From Paenibacillus mesophilus (lineage in GTDB: Bacteria > Bacillota > Bacilli > Paenibacillales > NBRC-103111): DNA of 64,000 nt. The position numbers and the translations under genes are program-made. Below, one piece after another: positions 35,602-44,904 of this stretch. Position 1 is the stretch's first letter. Each line of letters begins with the position of its first letter. Where the stretch lies: positions 371,146 to 435,145 of the forward strand of contig NZ_VCRA01000001.1 of assembly GCF_005938385.1 (NCBI RefSeq), written 5' to 3'. The notes under the pieces were generated by a model. The model had not been told where the DNA came from. It did not search any database and saw nothing but the letters and a program-made list of their open reading frames with translations.

Positions 35602-36720
35602 CTATATCGCCAATTTCGACAGGTTAATCGCCGCATTCATGTCACGGTCGATCACATGTCCGCAATTGCATGCGTAGGTGCGCTCGGACAGCTTCAGATT
35701 CGATTTGATCTCTCCACAACTTGAGCACATTTTTGATGAAGGGAACCATTTGTCGGCTTGTATGAATGTGGCGCCGATCCTCTCGCATTTGTATTTCATC
35801 TGCCGAATGAACTCATACAGCTTTTGTCCGGCAAGCGCTTTGCTCAAATGGCGGTTCTTCATCATCCCGCTCACATTCAAATGTTCCATCACCACGACGC
35901 TCGGCTTGGTTTTCGCTATCGCGCTTGTAGCCAGGTGAATGTGATTGGTGCGGATATTCGTCAGTCTCCGATGAAGCAAACGGATTGATTGTTCGACCTT
36001 TATAAGGTTGCGTGTCTTGACGAAACGGGTTCCCTCCTTGTTCATTTCGTATTTGCGGGAAGCCTTGCGCTGCAACCTGCGCAAGCGTTTAACCGTTTTT
36101 CTTACGGCGTGAGACTTGTTGATGTTCTTGAACCTCATGCCGTTACTGCAGACCGCTAATTCTTTAAGACCAACGTCGATACCGATAACCTCGCCCGACA
36201 GTTCGGGCTTCTCTTGTTCCTGCCGCACACTAACGGATACATACCAATACTTGCCGTCATACGATATTCGCGGATTGCTGTACTTATCCGATTCCGGGAT
36301 CGGTTCATTCGTTTGAACCCAACCGATCTTTTCGAGATAAACAGTAGTTCCATCGGTCTTAAATCGGTCATAACGACTATAAAATGCCGGTTTCGATCGC
36401 TTCTTGGTCTTGAACTTCGGCTTTCCGGATTGCCCCTTGAACATCTTCTTATAGGCGTTGCATGCGTCGATGACGGCTTGTTTCGTTGTTTGGGCAGAGA
36501 TCTCGCCGAGCCACGCATATTCTTCCGTTTGCTTCAGCTTCGTCAGTTCCTTCCGCAGTTCACCGTCAGGAATGAACTTGCCGCCTCTCCGGTAGTTTTC
36601 TTCCTGTCTGGCAAGCGTCCAATTGTATACCCATCGGGCCGCCCCAGCCGAACGCAATAACGCTTGTTGCTGCTCAGGAGTCGGTTTGATTCTGACTTTT
36701 TTCGCAAGAATCATCTTCAT
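35602..36720 (-). CDS. tnpB: TnpB RNA-guided nuclease of IS607 type
   Basis: 372 residues from the ATG at 36720 (or 366 from 36714). N-terminus KKVRIKPTPEQQQALLRSAG and wedge-domain start RWVYNW are typical. RuvC residues appear intact: Asp in GIDVGLKELAVCS, Glu in VVMEHLNVSGM, and Asp in HVIDRDMNAAINL. The zinc finger CSSCG ... CNCG is complete. TnpB is a guide-RNA-directed DNA nuclease that promotes retention of the element. The upstream open frame is continuous with the tnpA remnant, but no full recombinase is made. No frameshift or stop within tnpB, so it may still be functional. Confidence 0.92.
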   Translation of the reverse strand: MKMILAKKVRIKPTPEQQQALLRSAGAARWVYNWTLARQEENYRRGGKFIPDGELRKELTKLKQTEEYAWLGEISAQTTKQAVIDACNAYKKMFKGQSGKPKFKTKKRSKPAFYSRYDRFKTDGTTVYLEKIGWVQTNEPIPESDKYSNPRISYDGKYWYVSVSVRQEQEKPELSGEVIGIDVGLKELAVCSNGMRFKNINKSHAVRKTVKRLRRLQRKASRKYEMNKEGTRFVKTRNLIKVEQSIRLLHRRLTNIRTNHIHLATSAIAKTKPSVVVMEHLNVSGMMKNRHLSKALAGQKLYEFIRQMKYKCERIGATFIQADKWFPSSKMCSSCGEIKSNLKLSERTYACNCGHVIDRDMNAAINLSKLAI

Positions 36721-36942
36721 CAGCTCCCTGAGCATCTTCTTCGCTATGTTCGCCAGCTTTCCTTGTAACAGGCGACTAAATACCGTGAAAATCTGAATCA
36801 GATCTTCCACCAATTCTTGTTCTTCCGTTTTCTCCGTGTGGTCAATGATTTCGATGGATGTTCCGTATTGGCCGCATACGTTCTCCATAAGTTCAAAGCC
36901 GAATCGAATCAACCTGTCCCTGTTTAGGACAACAATCTTATT
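36715..36942 (-). pseudogene. 3' remnant of IS607 serine recombinase tnpA
   Basis: About 75 codons matching the C-terminal half of IS607 resolvases: VVLNRDRLIRFGFELMENV, IEIIDHTEKTEEQELVEDL, LQGKLANIAKKMLREL. The N-terminal MerR-like helix-turn-helix and the catalytic serine region are missing. The reading frame runs on into tnpB with no stop. It overlaps the ruvB stop codon in another frame. Confidence 0.88.
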
Positions 36943-37948
36943 TGCCGTCGGCGGAAGGCATGGGCAAGCCGAGATGCCGGTAAGCCGCCGCAGTCGCCGT
37001 TCTGCCTCGGGGAGTCCTCTGCAAGAAGCCGATTTGCAGCAAATACGGCTCGTACACGTCCTCGATCGTCTGGCTTTCTTCGCCGATCGTAGCCGCAATC
37101 GTATCGAGTCCGACCGGACCGCCGCGGAAATGGGTCATAATCGCCCGCAGCATCTTATGGTCGATCTCGTCAAGCCCCAGATCGTCGACCTGTATCATCT
37201 TCAGCGCCAATCGGGCCATCTCCGCCGTCACGATGCCGTCCCCTTTGACCTGGGCATAGTCGCGTACCCGCTTCAGCAGCCGGTTGGCGATCCTCGGCGT
37301 ACCCCGCGAGCGTTTGCCGATTTCGTCGGCCGCTTCTCCGACGATGCCGACCTGCAAAATATCGGCCGCACGGCTGACGATATAGCTCAACTCGTCGACC
37401 GTATAATATTCCAGCCTGCTGACGACGCCGAATCGGTCCCGCAGAGGAGCCGAGAGCAGCCCCGCGCGAGTAGTGGCGCCTACAAGCGTGAATGCGGGCA
37501 AATCGAGCCGCACGGAACGGGCGCTCGGTCCTTTGCCGATAATGATGTCGAGCGCGAAGTCCTCCATCGCCGGATACAGCACCTCCTCCACAGTCCGGTG
37601 AAGCCGGTGAATTTCGTCGATGAACAGCACGTCGCCTTCCTGCAAATTCGTCAGAATCGCCGCCAAGTCGCCCGGACGCTCGATGGCGGGACCGGAAGTC
37701 GTGCGGATATTGACGCCGAGCTCATTCGCGATTATATTCGACAAAGTCGTCTTGCCGAGACCCGGCGGTCCGTACAGCAGCACATGGTCCAGCGCTTCCT
37801 TGCGCATTTTGGCCGCTTCTATGTATATTTTCAAGTTTTCCTTCACTTGGGATTGGCCGATATATTCCGCCAAATAGCGAGGCCGCAGGCTTAGCTCGAC
37901 TGCCTCGTCCTCCATCATCAAATGGGCCGAAATGATCCGGTCCTCCAT
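36938..37948 (-). CDS. ruvB: Holliday junction branch-migration ATPase RuvB
   Basis: 336 residues, normal length. AAA+ motor that moves Holliday junctions with RuvA. Walker [15 protein letters not shown] (about 58-71), Walker [12 protein letters not shown] and the C-terminal winged helix ([13 protein letters not shown]) are present. The stop codon TAA at 36938-36940 lies within or at the edge of the IS607 remnant; the last few residues (MPSADGK) may therefore have been altered by the rearrangement, outside conserved regions. ruvC-ruvA-ruvB order. Confidence 0.97.
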   Translation of the reverse strand: MEDRIISAHLMMEDEAVELSLRPRYLAEYIGQSQVKENLKIYIEAAKMRKEALDHVLLYGPPGLGKTTLSNIIANELGVNIRTTSGPAIERPGDLAAILTNLQEGDVLFIDEIHRLHRTVEEVLYPAMEDFALDIIIGKGPSARSVRLDLPAFTLVGATTRAGLLSAPLRDRFGVVSRLEYYTVDELSYIVSRAADILQVGIVGEAADEIGKRSRGTPRIANRLLKRVRDYAQVKGDGIVTAEMARLALKMIQVDDLGLDEIDHKMLRAIMTHFRGGPVGLDTIAATIGEESQTIEDVYEPYLLQIGFLQRTPRGRTATAAAYRHLGLPMPSADGK

Positions 37949-37975
37949 ACGCGATCCGCCTCCTTCCCGACTTCA

Positions 37976-38602
37976 TTATCCGGCGTACAACGTTTGCAGC
38001 GCCAGCTTGATCAGCGTATCCGGGGAATCGCCTTCCTTCGCCTTCGACTTTACGGTTTGCCACGCCCGGTCGGCTTCCGCTTCGGTATAACCGAGCGCAA
38101 GCAATGCTTCCTTCGCTTCGGACCATGCGCCGGTTCCGGGCGATCCCGGCATTCGCGTTTCCTGAAGCGCCACGGACAATGCAGCGCCGTCGAAGCCCGC
38201 CGATACCGCAGCGAGCTTGTCCTTCAAGTCGAGGATGATCCGCTGCGCCGTCTTCTTCCCGATGCCCGGCAGCTTCATCAGAAACGTTACGTTTTCCTGC
38301 TGAATGGCGGCTACGACCGCTTCCGGACGAGCTCCGGACAATATGCCGAGCGCTACCTTCGGACCGATGCCGGTAACGTCGATCAGCCGGCGGAACAGCG
38401 ACTGCTCCTCGCGGGAGGCGAAGCCGAACAGCAATATCGCATCCTCGCGCACATGATGATGAATGTACACCGTAACCTCGCCCGATCTGTCCGGCAACGC
38501 GTACGGATTCGGGCAGAATACCCGATAACCGACTCCATGCACGTCGATGACGGCATACTCGGGCTCGCGGTGAGCCACTTTACCGCGCAAAAAATCGATC
38601 AT
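37976..38602 (-). CDS. ruvA: Holliday junction DNA-binding protein RuvA
   Basis: 208 residues. N-terminal OB domain MIDFLRGKVAHREPEYAVID, then helix-hairpin-helix motifs (LIDVTGIGPKVALGIL; LMKLPGIGKKTAQRII) and C-terminal RuvB-binding domain (ALLALGYTEAEADRAW). The tetramer holds the junction open for RuvB. The start overlaps the ruvC stop by 4 bp. Confidence 0.97.
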   Translation of the reverse strand: MIDFLRGKVAHREPEYAVIDVHGVGYRVFCPNPYALPDRSGEVTVYIHHHVREDAILLFGFASREEQSLFRRLIDVTGIGPKVALGILSGARPEAVVAAIQQENVTFLMKLPGIGKKTAQRIILDLKDKLAAVSAGFDGAALSVALQETRMPGSPGTGAWSEAKEALLALGYTEAEADRAWQTVKSKAKEGDSPDTLIKLALQTLYAG

Positions 38603-39102
38603 TGCTTCCCAACTCCGTTCAATTTTTGCTGCAATCCGGCCGAATGCGCATGGCAGATCGCGATCGCCAGCGCATCGGCCACGTCGTCGGGCTTCGGGAC
38701 AGCCGCCAGCTTCAGAAACATGCGGACCATTTCCTGCACCTGCTTCTTCTCCGCCTTGCCGTAACCGACGATCGCCTGCTTCACCTGAAGCGGCGTATAT
38801 TCCGCGATCGGAATGCCTTTCTGCACCGCGGCCAGCATGAGTACGCCCCTCGCTTGGCCGACGGTGAGCGCCGTCGTGACGTTTTTGTTGAAGAACAGCT
38901 TCTCGATCGCCATCGCATCCGGCTTGTACTTGTCGATCAGATGAACGAGCGCCTCGTATATTTCCTGCAGGCGCACGGCCGAATCGGTAGTCGACTCGGT
39001 CTGGATGCTGCCGTACTGGACGGGAACGAGCTTATGTCCCTGCTTATCAATAAAACCGAACCCGACGATCGCGATCCCCGGGTCTATGCCCAATACGCGC
39101 AC
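38599..39102 (-). CDS. ruvC: Crossover junction endodeoxyribonuclease RuvC
   Basis: 167 residues from GTG at 39102, 7 bases after GAGGGG; the earlier in-frame ATG gives a non-family extension. Catalytic acids in RVLGIDPGIA, AIEKLFFNKN and the C-terminal KPDDVADALAIAICH. It resolves Holliday junctions with RuvAB. Confidence 0.96.
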   Translation of the reverse strand: MRVLGIDPGIAIVGFGFIDKQGHKLVPVQYGSIQTESTTDSAVRLQEIYEALVHLIDKYKPDAMAIEKLFFNKNVTTALTVGQARGVLMLAAVQKGIPIAEYTPLQVKQAIVGYGKAEKKQVQEMVRMFLKLAAVPKPDDVADALAIAICHAHSAGLQQKLNGVGKQ

Positions 39103-39235
39103 TAGAAAGCCCCTCACTCTCGATCCATAAGCGAACATATGTGTCCTCTATGAATTATAGCAAATTGAGCCTGCTATGGACAGCTTCTGGAATAACGGCA
39201 ATTCGACAATAATCGAGCCAGGCTAAATCAGCGCG

Positions 39236-39269
39236 CAAAAAAAAAGGCCAACCAAACCTCTGGTTGACC
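39236..39269 (-). terminator. Terminator of bofC
   Basis: Minus strand: GGTCAACC / GGTTGGCC stem with 8-nt loop, then nine T. Confidence 0.85.
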
Positions 39270-39276
39270 TCAAGCT

Positions 39277-39969
39277 TTATTCGGCGTTCTTCATCACTTT
39301 CTCCGTCTCCTCGACGGCAAATTCGCTGAACGTGGACAGGACGCTGTTGTACTCCTCCATGTCCAGGACGCGGATCCCTTCCTTCAATTGATCGACCGCT
39401 TCGGGCTGCAGGCTGCTTTCCAAGTAACCCATGTTCAGCTGGAAAAAGGTTCGGATCACTTTCTCGTCATCCGGCGGACCTTCGAACAACGACAAATTGC
39501 CGTTTTTGTCCAAGCCGAAATAGGCGTTGTTTTTGCAGGCTGACGATAGATCGTCGATTTTTTCCGTAAACGTGACGATGCCGTCACCGCCGAGCTCGAC
39601 ATTCCATTGCGGGTGCTCGTTATGGAGGCTTATCACTTCATCCGCGGCCATTTGTCCGATTAATCCATTTTCTTCGCCGCATACGTACACCTTGTGCATA
39701 TAAACGTCGCGCTTGCCGCCCGCTTCGCGTATACGGTTCCATACCTCCCGCACTTCCGCCGACGGCCCGCGTTCCCGAACCGTTCCCGTATCCGGAAAAG
39801 CCGACGCTTGCGCCGAATCCGCTTCGCTCCCCGGCATATCCGAGGAACGGGACGCATATACCGTAAATATGCCGACGGCCGCCGCCACAATGAAAAAGCC
39901 AAGCGACAACCATCGTCTTTTTTGCCGAAGACGCTTTTTCAGCTGCTTGTACAAGCTTGACAAATTCAT
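39277..39969 (-). CDS. bofC: Bypass-of-forespore protein C
   Basis: 230 residues from the ATG at 39969 (AAGGGG upstream). N-terminal membrane anchor or signal (about 20-38), then the BofC pattern: VYVCGEENGLIG, LSSACKNNAYFGLDKNGNLS and GPPDDEKVIRTFFQLN, and the C-terminal BofC_C region. In Bacillus, BofC acts in the space between forespore and mother cell and restrains SpoIVB signalling to sigma-K processing. This matches the presence of spoIVFA/spoIVFB at 61202-63032. Confidence 0.9.
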   Translation of the reverse strand: MNLSSLYKQLKKRLRQKRRWLSLGFFIVAAAVGIFTVYASRSSDMPGSEADSAQASAFPDTGTVRERGPSAEVREVWNRIREAGGKRDVYMHKVYVCGEENGLIGQMAADEVISLHNEHPQWNVELGGDGIVTFTEKIDDLSSACKNNAYFGLDKNGNLSLFEGPPDDEKVIRTFFQLNMGYLESSLQPEAVDQLKEGIRVLDMEEYNSVLSTFSEFAVEETEKVMKNAE

Positions 39970-40056
39970 GGAATCCCCTTCTGTCACTAGATTTTTTTTC
40001 TAGTTTTCCCAGCAGGGGACCCGATTATACACGATAGCGCTCGCTGTAGTGCCTGT

Positions 40057-41403
40057 TTACGCGCGAATCCACGGTCTATTATGTTTTTTCTCTTGTTTTG
40101 CCGACGGCTGCTTCCGTTTCGGCGCCCTCGTCTTCGTATTGATCGATACTTTCGCTTCGCGGGGTTTCTCCGCTTGCACCGCTTCGCCCCCTCTTACCGA
40201 GGCCAGGCCGATATCTCCCGTGCGCTCGTCGCCGCAGCCGCAATCTTCCTTCTTCGCCCAGGAGGCGTGCGGAGAGTACGCCCCACGAGATTCCGCGTCC
40301 GGCATCGCGTAAGGAAAGCCGTACATGCCCGAAGGATAAGAACCGTATCCTTGGCAAGGAAGGCAAGGTCCGCCCGACATTTGCGGATAAGTATAGGACG
40401 GCTGTGCATACATCGGCATTTGCACGGCAGGCGATGGAGCGGAAGGATATCCCGGATTCCAATCCGAAACTTCGCCCATTACGCCCGATGACTTCGCATG
40501 CCCCGTGCTCTTTTGTTCCGAGACGGGCATCTGCATGACAGGCGCCACCGGCATCGCATTCATGTAAGGGAAAGCATGGTCGTGCTGCGAAGCCGGCATT
40601 TGCTGGGCGGGCATCACATTGTCGAAGCTCCAAGGATAATGGGCAGGCAGCGGCTGCGCTTGCTCCATGCTTTGCGCGAACGGGTACGAGTACGACTGCG
40701 GCTGGGCCGAACCGTAAGCGTACGGGAACGACTGCATTTCAGGCTGCTCTAAGCCTTTGTCGTGCGGGAACGATGCGGCATACGAGGGCTGCAGGCTGTA
40801 CGGGCTCATCGCTTCCATAGCGGGCATTTGGTACTGGGCGAACGGAAATTCGGCCTCCTCGTGTTCGGTGACCATCGGCTGTTTCATTTCTTCCGCCTCC
40901 ACCTCCTCCTTTACCGCATGTTCGACCATCCCCGTCCATTCGGGCGCTTCCTCGTTGACAGGCAGCGCTTCTGTCACTTCCTCGGCCGCTTCGGCCATTT
41001 CGATAACCTGAGGCTGCTCTGCCGTCGCTTCGGCTGCGACACTGCCCGCTTCGTGCGGAGTTTCCGTTCCCAGCTTCGGAATGTACACGATATCGCCCGT
41101 CATCAGCACGTTCGGGTTTTTCAGGTGCGGATTCGCATCGATAACGGCTTTCAGCGGGATGTCCCACGCCTTGGCCAATTTCCACAGCGAATCGCCCTGC
41201 ACGACTACGTGCTTGTGCGTAATGGCGCCTACCGGAGGCGGAACCGCCGCGCCAGTGGACGGGATCTTAATTTTCATGCCTACGTCGATTTGGTCGGGAT
41301 CGGCAAGCTGGCTATTGAATGAGATCAGCTTCTGCAGCTCGATTCCGTACTTTTTGGCGATGTGAAAGAGCGTTTCTCCCTTTTTCACCAGATGGATTTT
41401 CAC
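40057..41403 (-). CDS. LysM-domain spore-coat morphogenesis protein (SafA-like)
   Basis: 448 residues from GTG at 41403, 10 bases after GGGAGG. Two LysM domains: about 2-46 (KIHLVKKGETLFHIAKKYGI) and 64-108 (HVVVQGDSLWKLAKAWDI). An acidic linker follows (about 115-200), then a long Pro/Met/Gln/Tyr-rich low-complexity tail with a CGCGDE motif and a very basic end. This is the SafA/CotVID-like layout: LysM binds cortex peptidoglycan and the tail recruits coat proteins. Located next to bofC, as in Bacillus, where safA lies close to bofC. Confidence 0.8.
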   Translation of the reverse strand: MKIHLVKKGETLFHIAKKYGIELQKLISFNSQLADPDQIDVGMKIKIPSTGAAVPPPVGAITHKHVVVQGDSLWKLAKAWDIPLKAVIDANPHLKNPNVLMTGDIVYIPKLGTETPHEAGSVAAEATAEQPQVIEMAEAAEEVTEALPVNEEAPEWTGMVEHAVKEEVEAEEMKQPMVTEHEEAEFPFAQYQMPAMEAMSPYSLQPSYAASFPHDKGLEQPEMQSFPYAYGSAQPQSYSYPFAQSMEQAQPLPAHYPWSFDNVMPAQQMPASQHDHAFPYMNAMPVAPVMQMPVSEQKSTGHAKSSGVMGEVSDWNPGYPSAPSPAVQMPMYAQPSYTYPQMSGGPCLPCQGYGSYPSGMYGFPYAMPDAESRGAYSPHASWAKKEDCGCGDERTGDIGLASVRGGEAVQAEKPREAKVSINTKTRAPKRKQPSAKQEKKHNRPWIRA

Positions 41404-41477
41404 CGGACTGAAACCTCCCGTTGTCTTGAATAACAATACAGTCTATGCACGAGATAGGCGTTTGACATCATCTGCCG

Positions 41478-41512
41478 AAAAAAAAGCCCGCCGGATTCAA
41501 AATCCGACAGGC
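41478..41512 (-). terminator. Terminator of pheA
   Basis: Minus strand: GCCTGTCGGATT / AATCCGGCGGGC stem with G-T pairs, then eight T. Confidence 0.75.
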
Positions 41513-41555
41513 AAAAGGCAACGACTAGCCGCATAGTGTACTGTTCGTTCAAGCA

Positions 41556-42425
41556 TCAACGGCCCGACCCGCCATAGGAAAAGCTCGGGTAGGACCCCAA
41601 AATTCGCACCTGGCACCCGATCGCTTCGATTTCCTGCAAGGCGGCCGGCAGCAGCACGGTGTCGAGCGACATCTCGATATCGATATAAAAATAATAATTG
41701 CCCAGCTTCTTCTTCGTCGGTCTCGACTCGATTTTGGACAAGTTGATGCGCCGCCAGGCGAAGGCTGACAGCACTTGATGCAGAGCGCCCGGGTAGTCCT
41801 CCGGCAGCGTGACGAGTATCGTCGTCTTCTGATGCTCCGAAGGCGGAAGCAGCGGCTTCTCCTTGCCGATCACGATAAAGCGGGTGTAGTTGTTGTCATG
41901 GTCGGTAATGTTCTCGGCCAGCAGCTCCAACCCGTAAAGCTCGGCCGACATGCGGGTGCCGATCGCCGCGACGGACGGGTCCGACGACTCTTTGGTGATT
42001 CGGACGCCTTCGGCCGTGCTGCTGACGTATTCGAATTCGGCGTTAGGCAGCTTGCTGCGCAAAAAATCGTGGCACTGCGCGATCGCGACGTCCTTGGACA
42101 CGATCCGGCGTACGTCTGCGAACGGCTCCGCGCCCGGGGCGGCGGACTTCAGGCCGATCAAATTCTGGATCGACGGATATACCCACTCCGCCTGGATCGG
42201 CAGCCCGTCCTCCTCGACCAGCAGATCGATATGATGCTTCACCGATCCATCGATCGTATTCTCGATCGGCACGACGCCGTAATCGGCCGTCCCTGCCGCG
42301 GTCGCCGCGAATACGTCGGACATGAGCGAATAAGGGACGAATTCGTACGCCCCTTCCGCGAAAAAATATCGGGCGGACTCTTGGGACACAGTCCCTTCCG
42401 GCCCGAGGAAAGCGATCCGTTTCAC
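41556..42425 (-). CDS. pheA: Prephenate dehydratase
   Basis: 289 residues from GTG at 42425, 10 bases after AAGGAG; the longer frame to 42551 is not family-like. N-terminus RIAFLGPEGTVSQESARYFF. The catalytic Thr region appears as ESVRI-type TAEGVRITKESS followed by AAIGTRMSAELYGL, and the C-terminal ACT domain contains PGALHQVLSAFAWRRINLSKIESRPTKK. It makes phenylpyruvate from prephenate; Phe feedback acts through the ACT domain. In relatives it follows thrB directly; here 4 kb of other genes lie between. Confidence 0.95.
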   Translation of the reverse strand: MKRIAFLGPEGTVSQESARYFFAEGAYEFVPYSLMSDVFAATAAGTADYGVVPIENTIDGSVKHHIDLLVEEDGLPIQAEWVYPSIQNLIGLKSAAPGAEPFADVRRIVSKDVAIAQCHDFLRSKLPNAEFEYVSSTAEGVRITKESSDPSVAAIGTRMSAELYGLELLAENITDHDNNYTRFIVIGKEKPLLPPSEHQKTTILVTLPEDYPGALHQVLSAFAWRRINLSKIESRPTKKKLGNYYFYIDIEMSLDTVLLPAALQEIEAIGCQVRILGSYPSFSYGGSGR

Positions 42426-42580
42426 GCGAGGAAATCTCCTTCTCGTCGACAGTTCGCAGCACGAGCTGTCGGTTTCTATAGATTCGATTGCATCTTTTTG
42501 AAATCGTATCACTATCGAGGGGGAGAATGCAAGGATATCGACCTGCATCAATCGGTAAAACGGCCTATGTCGGTTCTCCG

Positions 42581-43822
42581 TTACTTCGGACTCTTATTAA
42601 TCACTTGATTCGCCTCATCTTCTACTTCCCTCAAAGCCGTGTTAACGTCCTTCATCCCGTTTGTGTAATCGCTGAAGGCTTTATCCATAAGAGTGGGCAC
42701 TTCCTTGTAAATGACAGCGCCATGAGGCTTTCCGAATTGATTTTTGCTTATTGCCTGCACATTTTTCGATTCGATGCCCGGAATGTTTTTGCCGAATAAG
42801 TGATCGAATCCTTTTATCGCCGTCGCCTTGCCGTCCATCGCCATTTTCTGCTGAACTTCATCGGAGAAAGCAACCATGGCTACCTGGAAAGCTTCGCGCT
42901 TATGTTCGCTAATGGATGTAACGGCAAGAAGATATCCGGCTAAGGAAGGACCATATCCGCGTCTGCTTTCGAATACGGGATAGGACGCCATATCCCAGTT
43001 CAAATCCGCAATCCCTGCGTACGTGGCGACCTTGTCGCCCTCCGGAATCATCGCCAACGTATTTTGGGTAAACATTTTGGCCGGGTTGCTGTCTTTTGCA
43101 TTGCCCGGTATAAGATAGGTTCTGCCGAGTGTCTCGAACACCGTCCTCCATCCGGCTGTATGTAAGACTGCCTTGCCTGAAACAGGATCTATATAGTGCT
43201 GATCCAATTGGCTCTTCGGGTCCCATAGATTAGGAAATTGCAGTCCGCTGTACAGAATACCCCGATCGGTAGCGGTTACCCGTTTGGCCAAATCGATAAC
43301 TTCATTCCAGGTCATACCGTCCTTTGGATACGACACACCGAAACGATTAAATATATCTTTATTATAATAAAGCGCGTAATAATTCGGGACGATAAACATC
43401 GCCGCCAATTTATTGCGATCCTGCGAGAAGTTCGCCGGATAATCCAGAAGCCCTTCCTTAAACCGGCTAAAATCGAAATCGCTTTCTTTGATCAGCAGCC
43501 TATGATCATAATCCAATCCCGCCGTTTGCATCGCACTCAATCCGCCTTGTCCTACTTCGATAAGATCCGGCTTGTCGCCGCGGGTCAGCATTTCGCTGAA
43601 GTTATTGTTCTGGTATTTCATTTGCTCCAACGTAATATGCGGATACTTCTTCCTTACCGTATCGGCAATCATGTTGTAAGCGGTTTCAGTCTGGCTGGCA
43701 ATTTTGATCGTCACCGGCTTCGGCGCCAAAGCGGCCTTCTCGACGGCCGGCTCTTTGCCGCCGCATCCTGCAAGCCCCCATACTATTATGGAAACTACCG
43801 ATAATCCGACTGCTTTGTTCAT
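42581..43822 (-). CDS. Extracellular solute-binding lipoprotein (ABC family 1)
   Basis: 413 residues from the ATG at 43822, 6 bases after AGAGGGG. Signal with lipobox LAGC (Cys 20). The body is of the carbohydrate-type solute-binding family: PDLIEVGQGGLSAMQTAGL, NYYALYYNKDIFNRFGVSYP, DGMTWNEVIDLAKRVT. No permease or ATPase genes are adjacent, so it either uses a transporter encoded elsewhere or acts as a sensor partner. The promoter carries the AraC-type direct repeat (43920-43951), so it is probably induced by the AraC protein encoded just upstream. Confidence 0.85.
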   Translation of the reverse strand: MNKAVGLSVVSIIVWGLAGCGGKEPAVEKAALAPKPVTIKIASQTETAYNMIADTVRKKYPHITLEQMKYQNNNFSEMLTRGDKPDLIEVGQGGLSAMQTAGLDYDHRLLIKESDFDFSRFKEGLLDYPANFSQDRNKLAAMFIVPNYYALYYNKDIFNRFGVSYPKDGMTWNEVIDLAKRVTATDRGILYSGLQFPNLWDPKSQLDQHYIDPVSGKAVLHTAGWRTVFETLGRTYLIPGNAKDSNPAKMFTQNTLAMIPEGDKVATYAGIADLNWDMASYPVFESRRGYGPSLAGYLLAVTSISEHKREAFQVAMVAFSDEVQQKMAMDGKATAIKGFDHLFGKNIPGIESKNVQAISKNQFGKPHGAVIYKEVPTLMDKAFSDYTNGMKDVNTALREVEDEANQVINKSPK

Positions 43823-43888
43823 ATCCATCCCCTCTTCTCTTCATGCTCCCGGCTCGTTTATGCACGGCTATGCTTCCCTTACAAATCA

Positions 43889-43951
43889 AGTATACTCTGC
43901 GTGAAAAACAGACCGAATGGAGGATATGATTCATTTCATAGAGGATATGAT
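43889..43951 (-). promoter_or_regulatory. AraC-type operator and promoter of the solute-binding protein gene
   Basis: Direct half-sites GAGGATATGAT at 43920-43930 and 43941-43951 are exactly 21 bp apart (plus-strand reading). On the minus strand they are followed by TTCGGT (43912-43917), 17 bp, and TATACT (43889-43894). The upstream half-site overlaps the 3' end of the araC gene. The same module occurs at 46332-46394. Confidence 0.75.
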
Positions 43952-44778
43952 GGTGACCGGGGTTCCCCGTTATCGCTGCAGCGGTACTTCGTCGGAGACT
44001 GGCCCATAATTTTCGAGAACATCCGCGAGAAATAGTACGGGTCGGTAAACCCGAGTTTATAGCAAACCTCTTTCACGGATAAATCTGTCGAATCGAAATA
44101 TTCGCAAGCCCGTCGTATTTTCAATCTGAGGAAATAGTCGATCGGGGAATATCCCGTGTTTTTATTAAACAGCTTGACGAGATAGGGCTTCGATAAGTTG
44201 GTCATTCTGGACAGCTGCTGCAAAGTAAGCCGGCCTTCGATATGGCGGAGCATGAACTCGATCGCATCGTTTACGGGTCTGTCCTTCGTCGTACGAGTAG
44301 GGGACTGTCCTTGAAACATGACCAGCAAAGTTAACAGCTGCCCCAAAGTATGCGAGCTGTAAATGGCACTTTGGATAGACGTTCCAACTCTCCATACTTC
44401 GTAACACTCCGCGAACAGCTGCTTGCATTTGACATGGGATTGGTCCAGCCCGATCATGTGGACGGCCGGTTTGCCTTGAAAGTAAAGCGCGCAGTTCTCG
44501 CCGCGGATATGAACAAAGTAGAAGCTCCACGGATCGCTTTCGTCCGAACCGTACGAGTACGGATGGCCGGGCTGCACGAGGATGGCCGTATTTTTCCCGA
44601 TGACGGTCTTTTCTTGATTCGCTCCCTGGAACCACCCTTTTCCGTCATAACAAAACATGACCATATACGTTTCGGAGCCACGCAAACGATTGATGCTAAA
44701 AGGCCGCATATTATTCATACAGCCGATATTATCGATATACAGCGCTTTAACCAAAGGGTGCTCGCTCGCCGTCTGCAT
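43936..44778 (-). CDS. AraC-family transcriptional activator
   Basis: 280 residues from the ATG at 44778 (upstream in-frame ATG at 44790 is less well placed). N-terminal cupin-type sensor (GWFQGANQEKTVIGKNTAILVQPGHPYSYGS), C-terminal double helix-turn-helix (LQQLSRMTNLSKPYLVKLF; SVKEVCYKLGFTDPYYFSRMF) and the ending KIMGQSPTKYR. It is flanked by two genes whose promoters carry identical 21-bp-spaced direct repeats placed next to weak -35 boxes, the usual arrangement for AraC-type activation. The inducer is probably a sugar or glycan fragment, by analogy with the partner genes. Confidence 0.9.
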   Translation of the reverse strand: MQTASEHPLVKALYIDNIGCMNNMRPFSINRLRGSETYMVMFCYDGKGWFQGANQEKTVIGKNTAILVQPGHPYSYGSDESDPWSFYFVHIRGENCALYFQGKPAVHMIGLDQSHVKCKQLFAECYEVWRVGTSIQSAIYSSHTLGQLLTLLVMFQGQSPTRTTKDRPVNDAIEFMLRHIEGRLTLQQLSRMTNLSKPYLVKLFNKNTGYSPIDYFLRLKIRRACEYFDSTDLSVKEVCYKLGFTDPYYFSRMFSKIMGQSPTKYRCSDNGEPRSPSYPL

Positions 44779-44904
44779 GGGATCCACCATCCTTTCTCAT
44801 ACTGCCGTTGCCGATCGATAGACGGACGATACTTCATAGCGGTCATGCTTCTATCTGCAATCGTAACACAATTCATGCCGTTCTTCCCGACTGTCCGCCG
44901 AAAG

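Larger units (their letters stand above)
35452..36942 (-). mobile_element. IS607-family element, 5'-truncated
   Basis: The element inserted between ruvB and the spoIID-like gene. It contains the 3' half of a serine-recombinase tnpA (36715-36942) and a full tnpB, followed by a structured tail ending near GGAAGCAGGAAGC (about 35452-35464 on the minus strand). The left end and the catalytic-serine part of TnpA are gone; the truncation abuts the last codons of ruvB. The right-end limit is estimated from where the conserved-looking tail stops. Confidence 0.75.

Noticed and set aside
35602..37098. Single fused resolvase-TnpB protein of 498 residues
   Set aside because: The first 50 codons are ruvB in another frame and the TnpA part lacks its catalytic domain; tnpB has its own start at 36720.
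42426..42551. N-terminal extension of pheA to 42551
   Set aside because: The GTG at 42425 has AAGGAG and begins exactly at the conserved PheA N-terminus; the extension has no family similarity.
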